Positions 14,323-21,121 of a stretch of DNA of 21,121 nucleotides are shown here, piece by piece (the stretch's first letter is position 1; each line of letters opens with the position of its first letter). The translations under genes were made by a program, and so were the position numbers. This DNA is from Lachnospiraceae bacterium (GTDB lineage: Bacteria; Bacillota; Clostridia; Lachnospirales; Lachnospiraceae). The DNA lies in contig JAGDCK010000044.1 of NCBI GenBank assembly GCA_017958585.1, positions 1 to 21,121 of the forward strand. The letters are read 5' to 3'. Under the pieces are notes generated by a model. It saw only the letters and a program-made list of their open reading frames with translations. It did no database searches and was not told the origin of the DNA.

Positions 14323-15852
14323 ATGAGTGATTTCATTTTGGAAATGAAAAACATAACAAAGACCTTCCCCGGCGTAAGGGCACTGGACAATGTTAACTTC
14401 AGCGTCAAAAGGGGAGAAATCCACTGTCTGGTAGGAGAGAACGGAGCCGGTAAATCCACACTTATGAAGGTTCTTTCCGGTGTATACGGATACGGAAGTT
14501 ATGAAGGAGATATCGTTTATAACGGTGAAGTACAGCAGTTCAAGGGAATTGCGGACAGTGAAGCGAAGGGAATCGGTATCATATACCAGGAGCTTGCTCT
14601 GATACCCGAACTCAGTGTTTACGAGAACATTTTCTTCGGACACGAGATCATAAAGGGCAGATCCATCGACTGGAACGAGACCATCAGCCGTTCCTCGGAT
14701 GTCCTTAAAAAGGTAAGACTGGATATAGACCCTTCGACCAAGGTCAAAAATTTTGGTGTAGGTAAACAACAGCTTATAGAAATTGCAAAGGCTCTCAGCA
14801 AGGACGTAAAACTCCTGATCCTGGACGAGCCCACTGCATCCCTGAACGAGGATGACAGTGAGAACCTGCTCAAGATCATCAGAGAATTAAAAGAGCAGGG
14901 CGTATCCTGTATCATGATCTCCCACAAACTCAAAGAGGTTATCGAGATCGCTGATACAATAACAGTATTGCGAGACGGAGCCACGATCTGCTCGATGGAT
15001 GTCACAAAGGAAAAGATCAACGAAGCTGACATCATCAAGCACATGGTAGGCCGAGAGATAAGCAATATTTATCCTGAACGTGAAAACAAGAATATCGGAG
15101 ATGTTATTTTTGAGATAAAGGACTGGACTGCATATGATCCCAAGAAGGGCAGAGAGATCCTTCACAAGGTAAATATGAATGTCAGAAAGGGCGAGATCGT
15201 CGGCCTCCAGGGACTTATGGGTGCGGGAAGAACAGAACTTGCGCTCAGTCTCTTCGGAAACACTCCGGGATACAAGATCACAAGCGGTGAACTTGTACTG
15301 GACGGAAAGACATTGTCGATCAAATCCCCTAAGGGCGCCATCAAAGAGGGAATCGCATATGTGAGTGAGGACAGAAAGGGTAACGGCCTCGTGCTTATCC
15401 AGGATGTCAAATACAACAATACCATTGCAAATCTCGAGTCCCTTACAAAAGGTCTTGTGATCAATCAGAACGAGGAGATCAAGATCGCAAACGAATATAA
15501 GGAATCCATCAATATCAAGACGCCTTCCATTGAACAGAAGGTTGGAAACCTCTCCGGAGGAAACCAGCAGAAGGTACAGCTTGCAAAGTGGATGTTCGTA
15601 TCACCAAAGATACTGATCCTGGACGAGCCCACCCGAGGAATCGACGTAGGTGCGAAGTTCGAGATCTATACACTTATGAACAGACTGGTGGAAGAGGGAA
15701 TGAGTATCATAATGATCTCTTCCGAGCTTTCCGAGGTCTTGGGAATGAGTGACAGATTATACGTTATGAGCGAGGGAACCATCACAGGCGAACTTACCCG
15801 TGAGGAAGCAAGCGAAGAAAAGGTTATGGCTCTTGCGATCAAATCTGAATGA
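14323..15852 (+). CDS. mmsA: Multiple-monosaccharide ABC importer ATPase
   Basis: Tandem-domain ATPase of 509 residues that energises sugar import. Domain 1 has Walker A GENGAGKS (38-45), the GSYEGDI insert typical of the XylG/MmsA/GguA branch (58-64), signature-like FGVGKQQLIEIAKAL (144-158) and Walker B LLILDEPTASL (164-174). Domain 2 has the degenerate P-loop GLMGAGRTE (297-305), signature LSGGNQQKVQLAKW (410-423) and Walker B ILILDEPTRGID (430-441). The missing lysine in the second P-loop is normal for this family, not a defect. Opening residues ILEMKNITKTFPGVRALDNV are especially like GguA/MmsA. AAAGGAAA and AGG precede the ATG. Could equally be labelled xylG or gguA. Confidence 0.93.
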   Translation: MSDFILEMKNITKTFPGVRALDNVNFSVKRGEIHCLVGENGAGKSTLMKVLSGVYGYGSYEGDIVYNGEVQQFKGIADSEAKGIGIIYQELALIPELSVYENIFFGHEIIKGRSIDWNETISRSSDVLKKVRLDIDPSTKVKNFGVGKQQLIEIAKALSKDVKLLILDEPTASLNEDDSENLLKIIRELKEQGVSCIMISHKLKEVIEIADTITVLRDGATICSMDVTKEKINEADIIKHMVGREISNIYPERENKNIGDVIFEIKDWTAYDPKKGREILHKVNMNVRKGEIVGLQGLMGAGRTELALSLFGNTPGYKITSGELVLDGKTLSIKSPKGAIKEGIAYVSEDRKGNGLVLIQDVKYNNTIANLESLTKGLVINQNEEIKIANEYKESINIKTPSIEQKVGNLSGGNQQKVQLAKWMFVSPKILILDEPTRGIDVGAKFEIYTLMNRLVEEGMSIIMISSELSEVLGMSDRLYVMSEGTITGELTREEASEEKVMALAIKSE

Positions 15853-15888
15853 TCGGTGACAATCAACAAAGAAAGGTAGGAAAGAAAA

Positions 15889-17097
15889 ATGGCTGAGATT
15901 AATGAAACAGCTGTAGAAGAGAAGGTTTCTCTCGGAAAAGAATTGAAAACACTTGCCAAGAAAAATCTGCGTGATTACATGATGTACATCGTGCTGGTAG
16001 CCATTGTAATCTTCTTCTCGGTGGTTACAGGCGGCAAGTTTATAAGCGCAGGCAATATCTCAAACCTGTTTAACCAGGCTGCTTATGTAGCCGTTCTTGC
16101 GATCGGTATGACCCTTATCCTCATCCTCAGACAGATCGATCTGTCGGTAGGTTATGTGGCAGGTTTCTCCGGAGCGATCGCCGCAATATTACTTACAAAT
16201 CACGGATGGCCCGTATATCTGACCATTCCCATTGTACTTATCATCGGACTGTGTGTAGGTCTATATCAGGGACTTCTGGTCACAAGAGTGGGTGTTCCCG
16301 CTTTCGTAACCACCCTTGCCGGAATGTTCATCTTCCGTGGACTCCTCGGTGTTGCCACATCAAAGTCCGGAACCATCGTTATCAAAAACGATGCGTTCAA
16401 TGCACTTAACAACGGATTTATCCCTGATATCAACATTATCCCCGGCGTACATTTCGTGACAGTTCTGATCGGAATCATCGCTGTATGCCTGGTGATCTTT
16501 ACACAGATAAAGGCAAGAAGAAACAAGGAAAAATACAATTTCAAGGTTGTATCCCTTCCCATCTTCATTGTAACACTTGCCCTCGTATCCGTTGTCATCA
16601 TGGTCATCGTTACAGTCCTTGCAAAATGGCACGGTATCCCCTGGTCAGCTGTAATCGTTGCAGTGATCCTCTTGGCATATAACTTTATGCTGAACAATAC
16701 CCGACTCGGACGTTACATCTACGGTATCGGTGGTAACGATCAGGCAGCAGAGCTTTCCGGTGTAAATGTAAAGAATGTAATCCTCTTTGCATTCTGCTCC
16801 ATGGGAGTTTTGGCTTCCCTTGCAGGTATCCTGTATTCATCCAGACTTCAGTCCGCAACACCTACGGCAGGTGCGGCATTTGAGATGGATGCCATCGCAT
16901 CATCCTATATCGGCGGTGTAGCCGTAAGCGGTGGTGTCGGTAAAGTTACAAATACCATCATAGGTACATTGGTTATCATGTCTCTTACAAACGGAATGAA
17001 CCTCATGGGTGTGGATACTTTCATGCAGTATGTTGTAAAAGGTATCATCTTCATCCTTGCAGTTGCATTCGACGTAACCACACGTAAGAACAACTAA
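15889..17097 (+). CDS. mmsB: Multiple-monosaccharide ABC importer permease
   Basis: Integral membrane channel subunit of 402 residues, about ten to eleven hydrophobic segments after a roughly 30-residue charged N terminus. It belongs to the BPD_transp_2 family (RbsC/XylH/MmsB). Characteristic pieces are LAIGMTLILILRQIDLSVG (60s-80s), the charged loop TQIKARRNKEKYNF mid-protein, which is the insertion seen in XylH/MmsB but not in RbsC, and RLGRYIYGIGGNDQAAELSGV followed by IASSYIGGVAVSGGVG near the C terminus. It starts 36 bp after mmsA with AGG 8 bp upstream of the ATG, and ends before a long terminator hairpin. It functions with ChvE and MmsA. Confidence 0.93.
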   Translation: MAEINETAVEEKVSLGKELKTLAKKNLRDYMMYIVLVAIVIFFSVVTGGKFISAGNISNLFNQAAYVAVLAIGMTLILILRQIDLSVGYVAGFSGAIAAILLTNHGWPVYLTIPIVLIIGLCVGLYQGLLVTRVGVPAFVTTLAGMFIFRGLLGVATSKSGTIVIKNDAFNALNNGFIPDINIIPGVHFVTVLIGIIAVCLVIFTQIKARRNKEKYNFKVVSLPIFIVTLALVSVVIMVIVTVLAKWHGIPWSAVIVAVILLAYNFMLNNTRLGRYIYGIGGNDQAAELSGVNVKNVILFAFCSMGVLASLAGILYSSRLQSATPTAGAAFEMDAIASSYIGGVAVSGGVGKVTNTIIGTLVIMSLTNGMNLMGVDTFMQYVVKGIIFILAVAFDVTTRKNN

Positions 17098-17114
17098 CAT
17101 ACACTAAATCACAT

Positions 17115-17155
17115 AAGAGCCTCTCGGAACTGAAAAAGTTTCGAGAGGCTCTTTG
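17115..17155 (+). terminator. Terminator of chvE-mmsA-mmsB
   Basis: Sixteen-bp stem with one G-U pair (17115-17130 / 17138-17153), 7-nt A-rich loop. The T-run is short (CTTTG), so termination may be partial and some read-through to the chemotaxis gene is possible. Confidence 0.8.
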
Positions 17156-17158
17156 TTA

Positions 17159-17197
17159 TGTAATTTCAATCTGTAATTTTGATCTGTAATTTCAATT
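17159..17197. repeat. Three tandem 13-bp repeats
   Basis: TGTAATTTCAATC, TGTAATTTTGATC and TGTAATTTCAATT lie head to tail without gaps, directly after the importer terminator and about 140 bp before the chemotaxis gene. It could be slippage debris or a protein-binding array. Confidence 0.7.
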
Positions 17198-17247
17198 CCG
17201 TGAATGAAAAACAGATAGATAAAAGTCTGAAAAATAGTAAAAAATAA

Positions 17248-17276
17248 TTGAATAAGCAGGAGAATTGTGAGATAAT
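17248..17276 (+). promoter_or_regulatory. Possible promoter of the chemotaxis gene
   Basis: TTGAAT (17248-17253), 17-bp spacer, GATAAT (17271-17276). No TAAA-N15-GCCGATAA sigma-28-type motility promoter was found in the interval. Confidence 0.4.
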
Positions 17277-17338
17277 ATCTTGTAATTACTAATAATGACC
17301 GTAAAACATCTAAATATAAAGACAAAGGAGAGTAATCT

Positions 17339-19105
17339 ATGAAGAAATTATCTCTGCGTGCTAAGTTTGTTGCTATTTTGGTTCCTGTTTTTGTTTTTGT
17401 TTTCGGATTGATGGTTATATTCTGAAGCTACATCAGCGTGTTGTATAAGGACCTGACCACAACCCTGTATGATGAAGTTTATACTTCCAGTACAAACCTG
17501 ATAAATGGTGAGAGAGACTTTTATCAGTCGTTGCAGGCCTTTCTCATAATGCTTGCCGATCCGTCAAAGACTGATGATCAGCTGGGCGCATATGAAGCCA
17601 ACTATAATCAGACCATTGACAGACTTCAGATTGCTGCGGATATAGTAAGCAGTCACCCTGAATGGTACAGAGGATTTACCATTGCTGATCTTGCAAAGGC
17701 TACAGGCCTTGACCCGGCAGATGATGGTGATGGATATCTGACCGATAACAGAACATATGAAGATGTAGAAAAACAGTATGTGACAGAGATCTTCGGATAT
17801 CACGATTCCTATAATCCTGCGGACAGAAGCGGTGATCCCGTTGCGGCTCAGGAGCATTTTGCAAATGCAGGTAATTACATCAACAACATGAAGGATATCA
17901 TCGATATGTATGCTTCATATGAGATGGTGAGATACCAGGGTCAGATGAAGACACAGCTTACTTTGGCATATATCGTTATGATCGCATTGGCAGTTGTCAT
18001 CATGATCCTCACGGTTCTTGTTATTGAGAATATCATGCGAGGCGTTCGTATCACCCAGGAGAACATGGAACAGCTTGCAGCCAAGAACCTGAAATACGAG
18101 CCCAAAAACATCGATGGCAAGGATGAGATTTCAAAGATGGCAAATGCATCAGTGCTTCTCTTTGAAAACCAAAAGAATATACTTAACCTGATAAATGATG
18201 CATCAAACAGGATCGGAGATGCATCCCTTACACTTAACAGTTCATCCCATGATGTGGAGAATGCCACAAACGAGATCGCAATAGCCATTAATGAGATCGC
18301 GGACAAGATCTCAGCTCAGGCTGCAGAGACCGGTGATGCTTCCGAGCAGACAAAGATCCTCGGAGACATCGTGGTAGCCAGCAATGAGACGGCAGAGAAT
18401 CTTGCAAATGTAGGTAAGGCCATCGGATCTGCTACAGCAGACGGTATGAAGGTTGTTACACAGCTTCAGAAAGATACAGAGGCAAACGAAGTTGCATTCG
18501 GCAGAATATTTGATTCCATCAATGCCATGACAGTAAGCGCTTCCAAGATCGGCGAAGCTTCACAGCTTATCGCAGAGATCGCTTCCCAGACAAACCTCCT
18601 TTCTCTTAACGCTTCCATCGAGGCTGCAAGAGCGGGTGAAGCAGGACGTGGATTTGCCGTTGTTGCAGATGAGATCAGAGGACTTGCAGAACAGTCTGCA
18701 AATGCGGTTAATGCCATCGACAGCATGCTTGCAGAACTCAATAAGTGCGTAGAGCAGGCATCCAATGAGCGTGTCCAGGTGGAAGAGGCAGTTAAGACCC
18801 AGGCTGACAGTGTTTCAGCAACCGGCGAGAAATACAAACTCATCGTCGACAAGGTTGAGGAGATCAACGAGCAGGTTAGATCCCTGGATGAACTCAGCAA
18901 CAATATGGACAACAGCTGTAAAGTCGTTGTCAATGCGGTCAACAACCTTTCAAGCCAGGCTACAGACGCTGCATCAAGTTCACAGCAGACTTCTGCGTCC
19001 ACAACATACGTACAGGATACTGTTGTGAAGATCACATCCATAAGTGATGATGTTAGGAATCTATCTGTTGAACTTAAGAACCTCCTCTCAGAGTTCGAGT
19101 TCTAG
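17339..19105 (+). pseudogene. Methyl-accepting chemotaxis protein interrupted by in-frame TGA
   Basis: The natural start is the ATG at 17339: AAGGAG sits 8 bp upstream and the product opens MKKLSLRAKFVAILVPVF, a normal receptor N terminus. Codon 29 (17423-17425) is TGA, inside membrane segment 1. The same frame then stays open to 19105, giving 588 codons in all. Read through, the protein has segment 1 (about 10-35), an extracellular region (about 36-205), segment 2 (207-230), a HAMP-like linker and a cytoplasmic signalling domain. The conserved tip includes NLLSLNASIEAARAGEAGRG (about 419-438). Restarting at GTG 17438 would lack the first membrane segment and has no good ribosome site. This may be a recent pseudogene, a sequencing error, or read-through. 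TGA is an ordinary stop in neighbouring genes. It lies next to a ChvE-type importer, whose binding protein could have been its ligand carrier. Confidence 0.8.
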
Positions 19106-19144
19106 ATAAGCATTTGAAAACTATTTTGAATTACATTACCTGAC

Positions 19145-19170
19145 GGGGAGCATTTTGCTCCCCTGTTTTT
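19145..19170 (+). terminator. Terminator of the chemotaxis gene
   Basis: GGGGAGCA (19145-19152) / TGCTCCCC (19156-19163), TTT loop, then TGTTTTT. From 19171 to 19262 I see nothing further. Confidence 0.88.
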
Positions 19171-19262
19171 ATGGGTTTAGAATTATACGCCGACTCTCTA
19201 TTTTGAAAAATGGCCAAATAATTACATTTTTCCGGATCCGTTCCCATCATTCAACTACGCAA

Positions 19263-19509
19263 GTGACCTCTAAATAGTTTTCTGGAAAACAGGTCACGCA
19301 GAAAGGGAAATATAAGTGACCTGAAAATGACTTTCAGAAAATCAGGTCACATGGAAATGGCAATATAAGTGACCTGAAAATGACTTTCTGGAAAACAGGT
19401 CACATGGAAATGGCAATATAAGTGACCGAAAACAGAGTTTCGTTGAAACAGGTCACTTATTGGAATAAATATCAGTGACCGAAACCTTGGATTTTAAGAA
19501 TAAAGTCAC
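19263..19509. repeat. Five-copy 53-bp dyad repeat array
   Basis: Units start at 19263, 19316, 19369, 19422 and 19475, exactly 53 bp apart. Each is a 35-bp block GTGACC-N23-GGTCAC plus an 18-bp linker. The right half-sites (19292, 19345, 19398, 19451 and a degenerate AGTCAC at 19504) keep the same period. Copies 2 and 3 are nearly identical. Copies 1 and 4 differ inside the dyad yet each keeps an inner stem (GTTTTC/GAAAAC; GTTTC/GAAAC). Linkers of copies 2 and 3 are identical, so this is not a CRISPR array. The 53-bp period is not a multiple of three, so it is not a coding repeat. It sits just before the promoter of the radical SAM gene. It may be a protein-binding array or a chain of RNA hairpins. 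Confidence 0.92.
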
Positions 19510-19569
19510 ATATAACTAAGTCTGGTAGGTAGTTTAGAGAAATTTAATCATATCAGGGTCGACCTGACA

Positions 19570-19598
19570 TTGACTTTTTGATAAAGAGATTATATATT
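19570..19598 (+). promoter_or_regulatory. Promoter of the radical SAM gene
   Basis: TTGACT (19570-19575), 17-bp spacer, TATATT (19593-19598). A perfect 8-bp palindrome GGTCGACC (19557-19564) lies just upstream. GACCTGACATTGACTTTTTG (19561-19580) resembles the start of the 53-bp repeat unit. Confidence 0.6.
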
Positions 19599-19657
19599 TG
19601 TAATAAATGATAGCATACAATAGTATTGTACAAAATGAATTTAGACAGGTGGATAAT

Positions 19658-20752
19658 ATGAACGAAAATTTTGATTTGGGTAGTTACCTTACAGGTGGAG
19701 TGGAAAAGATCGTAAAGGGCGCAATTAAAGCAACCCTCTCCAATCCACAGGAGAGCATTTTCCTGGCAAAATATGCCGCAGCATCGAAAGTAGCCAGCAA
19801 AAAGAGAGCAGAAGCCGATGCAAGGGGTGAGCACATTCCTCCCTTCCTTATCGCAAGCATCACCAGCAGCTGCAATCTTCACTGCGCAGGCTGCTATTCC
19901 AGAGCAAACCATGCCTGCAATGACGCAGAGCCAGTAAGCCAGCTTACTGACAAGGAGTGGGGCAAGATCTTTGCAGAGGCAAAGGATCTGGGTATCGGTT
20001 TCATCCTTCTTGCAGGAGGAGAGCCACTTCTTAGAAAAGATGTCATGGAGGAGGCTGGCCGTGTTCAGGATATTCTCTTCCCTGTGTTTACAAACGGCAC
20101 TCTTATCAGTGAGGCTTATATCAAGACTTTTGAAAAATACAGAAACCTTGTGCCTGTTTTAAGTATTGAGGGACGCAAGGAAAAGACTGACAATCGTCGT
20201 GGTGACGGTGTGTATGACAAGGCCATCAAGGCAATGGAACTTATGCAGGAGCACAAAGTCATTTTTGGCGCATCCGTCACAGTCACAACAGAGAACCTTG
20301 AGGAAGTTACGAGCGAAGCCTTCCTTGAAAAACTTGAGGAGAGAGGCTGCAAAGTAGTCTTCTATGTAGAATTTGTACCTGTCACCGAGGAGGCAACACA
20401 TCTTGCACCCGGAGATAAGGAAAGAGAGTACTTAAACGAGAGGCTTTCAGTCCTTAGAAGCGAGAGAGATGGCATGGTATTCGTATCATTCCCCGGTGAT
20501 GAAAAGACCTCCGGAGGATGCCTTGCTGCCGGAAGAGGATTCTTCCATATCAATTCCCACGGTGGAGCAGAACCCTGCCCCTTCTCACCTTACTCTGACA
20601 TTAATGTAAGAGATACCTCCGTGAGAGAAGCCTTAAAGTCAAAACTCTTTACATCCCTCCAGGACGGCGGAGTATTAAACGAGGATCACGCAGGCGGCTG
20701 CGTCCTCTTTGAGAGACAGGATAAAGTAAAAGAGATCATGGCCGCCAACTAA
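19658..20752 (+). CDS. Radical SAM protein with cysteine-bearing C-terminal extension
   Basis: A 364-residue radical SAM enzyme of unassigned function. The [4Fe-4S] cluster motif is CNLHCAGC (C72, C76, C79) in a CxxxCxxC pattern. The SAM-binding GGEP is at 120-123, and the barrel continues through FPVFTNGTLI and VLSIEG. The C-terminal part has GGCLAAGRGFFHIN (C288), GAEPCPFSPY (C307) and AGGCVLF (C348), which looks like a SPASM/twitch-type auxiliary-cluster region, although only three cysteines are seen. No precursor peptide gene or obvious substrate protein adjoins it. Start: ATG 19658 has AGGTGG 5 bp upstream. The ATG at 19607 lies almost on top of the -10 and is rejected. Flanked by a dyad repeat array before and twin structured elements after. 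Substrate cannot be inferred. Confidence 0.85.
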   Translation: MNENFDLGSYLTGGVEKIVKGAIKATLSNPQESIFLAKYAAASKVASKKRAEADARGEHIPPFLIASITSSCNLHCAGCYSRANHACNDAEPVSQLTDKEWGKIFAEAKDLGIGFILLAGGEPLLRKDVMEEAGRVQDILFPVFTNGTLISEAYIKTFEKYRNLVPVLSIEGRKEKTDNRRGDGVYDKAIKAMELMQEHKVIFGASVTVTTENLEEVTSEAFLEKLEERGCKVVFYVEFVPVTEEATHLAPGDKEREYLNERLSVLRSERDGMVFVSFPGDEKTSGGCLAAGRGFFHINSHGGAEPCPFSPYSDINVRDTSVREALKSKLFTSLQDGGVLNEDHAGGCVLFERQDKVKEIMAAN

Positions 20753-20775
20753 TACATCGCCCTTTGACCATCCTG

Positions 20776-20904
20776 GCTGAAAATATAAAAAGTAAGCGGG
20801 ACGTCTGTGGGGATGCCACCAGGCGAGTTCCGAAGACGCGAGGTGTATCTTCGCGTCGAGGACTGTCTGAGCGACTGGCGCCCTGCAGACGGGGCCCGCT
20901 TCAA
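20776..20904 (+). ncRNA. Structured 129-base element, copy 1
   Basis: Begins 23 bases after the radical SAM stop codon. It is 92% identical (10 differences, no gaps) to the copy at 20993-21121. Stems: closing AAGCGGG (20794-20800) / CCCGCTT (20895-20901); GTGG/CCAC (20807-20819); GACGCG + AGG / TCT + CGCGTC with a tetraloop (20835-20857); GTCTG/CAGAC (20865-20890). CGTCT (20802-20806) can also pair with AGACG (20834-20838), competing with the third stem. GC-rich compared with its surroundings. Could be a 3' UTR element, a small RNA, or an interspersed repeat; the family is not recognised. Orientation is assumed from the neighbouring genes. Confidence 0.55.
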
Positions 20905-20916
20905 ATGCAAACAACT

Positions 20917-20966
20917 AAAGGTGAAACTTTGTCCATAGAAGTATTGGAAAAAACTTCACCTTTTTT
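20917..20966 (+). terminator. Terminator between the two structured elements
   Basis: AAAGGTGAA (20917-20925) / TTCACCTTT (20955-20963) with a long 29-nt loop, followed by T to 20966. It would give copy 1 a defined 3' end about 60 bases beyond its closing stem. Confidence 0.7.
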
Positions 20967-20992
20967 ATTTTCCTTCCGATCACAATAACTTC

Positions 20993-21121
20993 GCTGAAAA
21001 TGTGAAAAGTAAGCGGGACGTCTGTGGGGATGCCACCAAGCGAGTTCCGCAGACGCGAGGAGTACCTACGCGTCGAGGACTGTCTGAGCGACTGGCGCCC
21101 CGCGGACGGGGCCCGCCTCAA
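20993..21121 (+). ncRNA. Structured 129-base element, copy 2 (reaches window edge)
   Basis: Same architecture as copy 1. The closing stem is AAGCGGG (21011-21017) / CCCGCCT (21112-21118, one mismatch). CGTCTG (21019-21024) / CAGACG (21050-21055) is one pair longer than in copy 1. In the third stem a G-U pair of copy 1 has become G-C, and in GTCTG/CGGAC (21082-21086 / 21103-21107) a U-A pair has become U-G, so both changes keep the fold. It is preceded by no obvious promoter, and what follows lies outside the window. Confidence 0.55.

Noticed and set aside
14323..17097. Naming the importer xylG/xylH with certainty
   Set aside because: The binding protein is closer to ChvE in pattern and the ATPase opening matches the MmsA/GguA branch, so a xylose-only assignment is not supported from sequence alone.
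17423..17425. Selenocysteine or reassigned TGA in the chemotaxis gene
   Set aside because: TGA terminates several neighbouring genes normally, no SECIS-like hairpin was evident immediately after it, and a selenocysteine in a receptor membrane helix has no precedent known to me.
19263..19509. CRISPR array
   Set aside because: Regular 35-bp repeats with 18-bp intervals look CRISPR-like, but the intervals are themselves conserved (two are identical), are too short for spacers, and no cas gene is present.
20764..20988. Small protein encoded across structured copy 1
   Set aside because: The open frame exists only because the GC-rich structured element lacks stops. It has no ribosome site, an arginine-rich composition without family features, and runs through the terminator.
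695..21121. Reverse-strand open frames throughout the window
   Set aside because: All lie opposite well-identified genes or repeats, lack ribosome sites, and show low-complexity or implausible protein composition; they are shadows.

Overview
The window looks like chromosomal DNA of an anaerobic Clostridia bacterium, most likely Lachnospiraceae (Butyrivibrio or Roseburia-like). This is inferred from the suf operon type (IscR-SufCBDSU with SufU rather than SufA/SufE), the CysK-CymR pair, YesM/YesN-type sugar signalling, AGGAGG-type ribosome binding sites and moderate GC. It is not proven. TGA is a normal stop codon here (it ends the sensor-protein, kinase and mmsA genes), which matters for one gene below. 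All recognisable genes lie on the + strand.

Layout. (1) 1-572: non-coding. A 140-base element made almost entirely of consecutive hairpins is followed by a second structured stretch ending in a 12-bp hairpin. Then come the iscR promoter and a likely IscR operator. (2) 573-6074: iscR-sufC-sufB-sufD-sufS-sufU, a complete iron-sulfur cluster assembly operon, tightly packed and closed by a terminator. (3) 6161-7682: a two-gene cysteine unit, cysK and a cymR-like Rrf2 regulator, with its own consensus promoter and terminator. In Bacillus and Staphylococcus the CysK enzyme and CymR form a cysteine-sensing complex, so enzyme and probable regulatory partner are side by side here. Cysteine is also the substrate of SufS, linking regions 2 and 3.

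(4) 7713-12965: a sugar-sensing cassette. It encodes a membrane-anchored periplasmic-binding-protein-like sensor, a LytS/YesM-type histidine kinase, a YesN-type AraC response regulator and a second XylF/ChvE-like lipoprotein, ending at a 19-bp terminator hairpin. The arrangement resembles the XylFII-LytS-YesN xylose-sensing system described in clostridia. (5) 12984-17155: the probable target, a high-expression ABC importer chvE-mmsA-mmsB (the multiple-monosaccharide family, related to XylFGH). It lies behind a candidate activator-dependent promoter with two direct repeats 21 bp apart. (6) 17159-19170: a methyl-accepting chemotaxis protein gene interrupted by an in-frame TGA within its first membrane segment.

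(7) 19171-21121: an unusual region. Five copies of a 53-bp unit, each holding a GTGACC...GGTCAC dyad in perfect register, precede a radical SAM protein with a cysteine-rich C-terminal part. It is followed by two 92%-identical 129-base highly structured elements, separated by a terminator. These two repeat families are the strongest candidates for something undescribed. No insertion sequence, phage gene, tRNA, rRNA or CRISPR array was seen.
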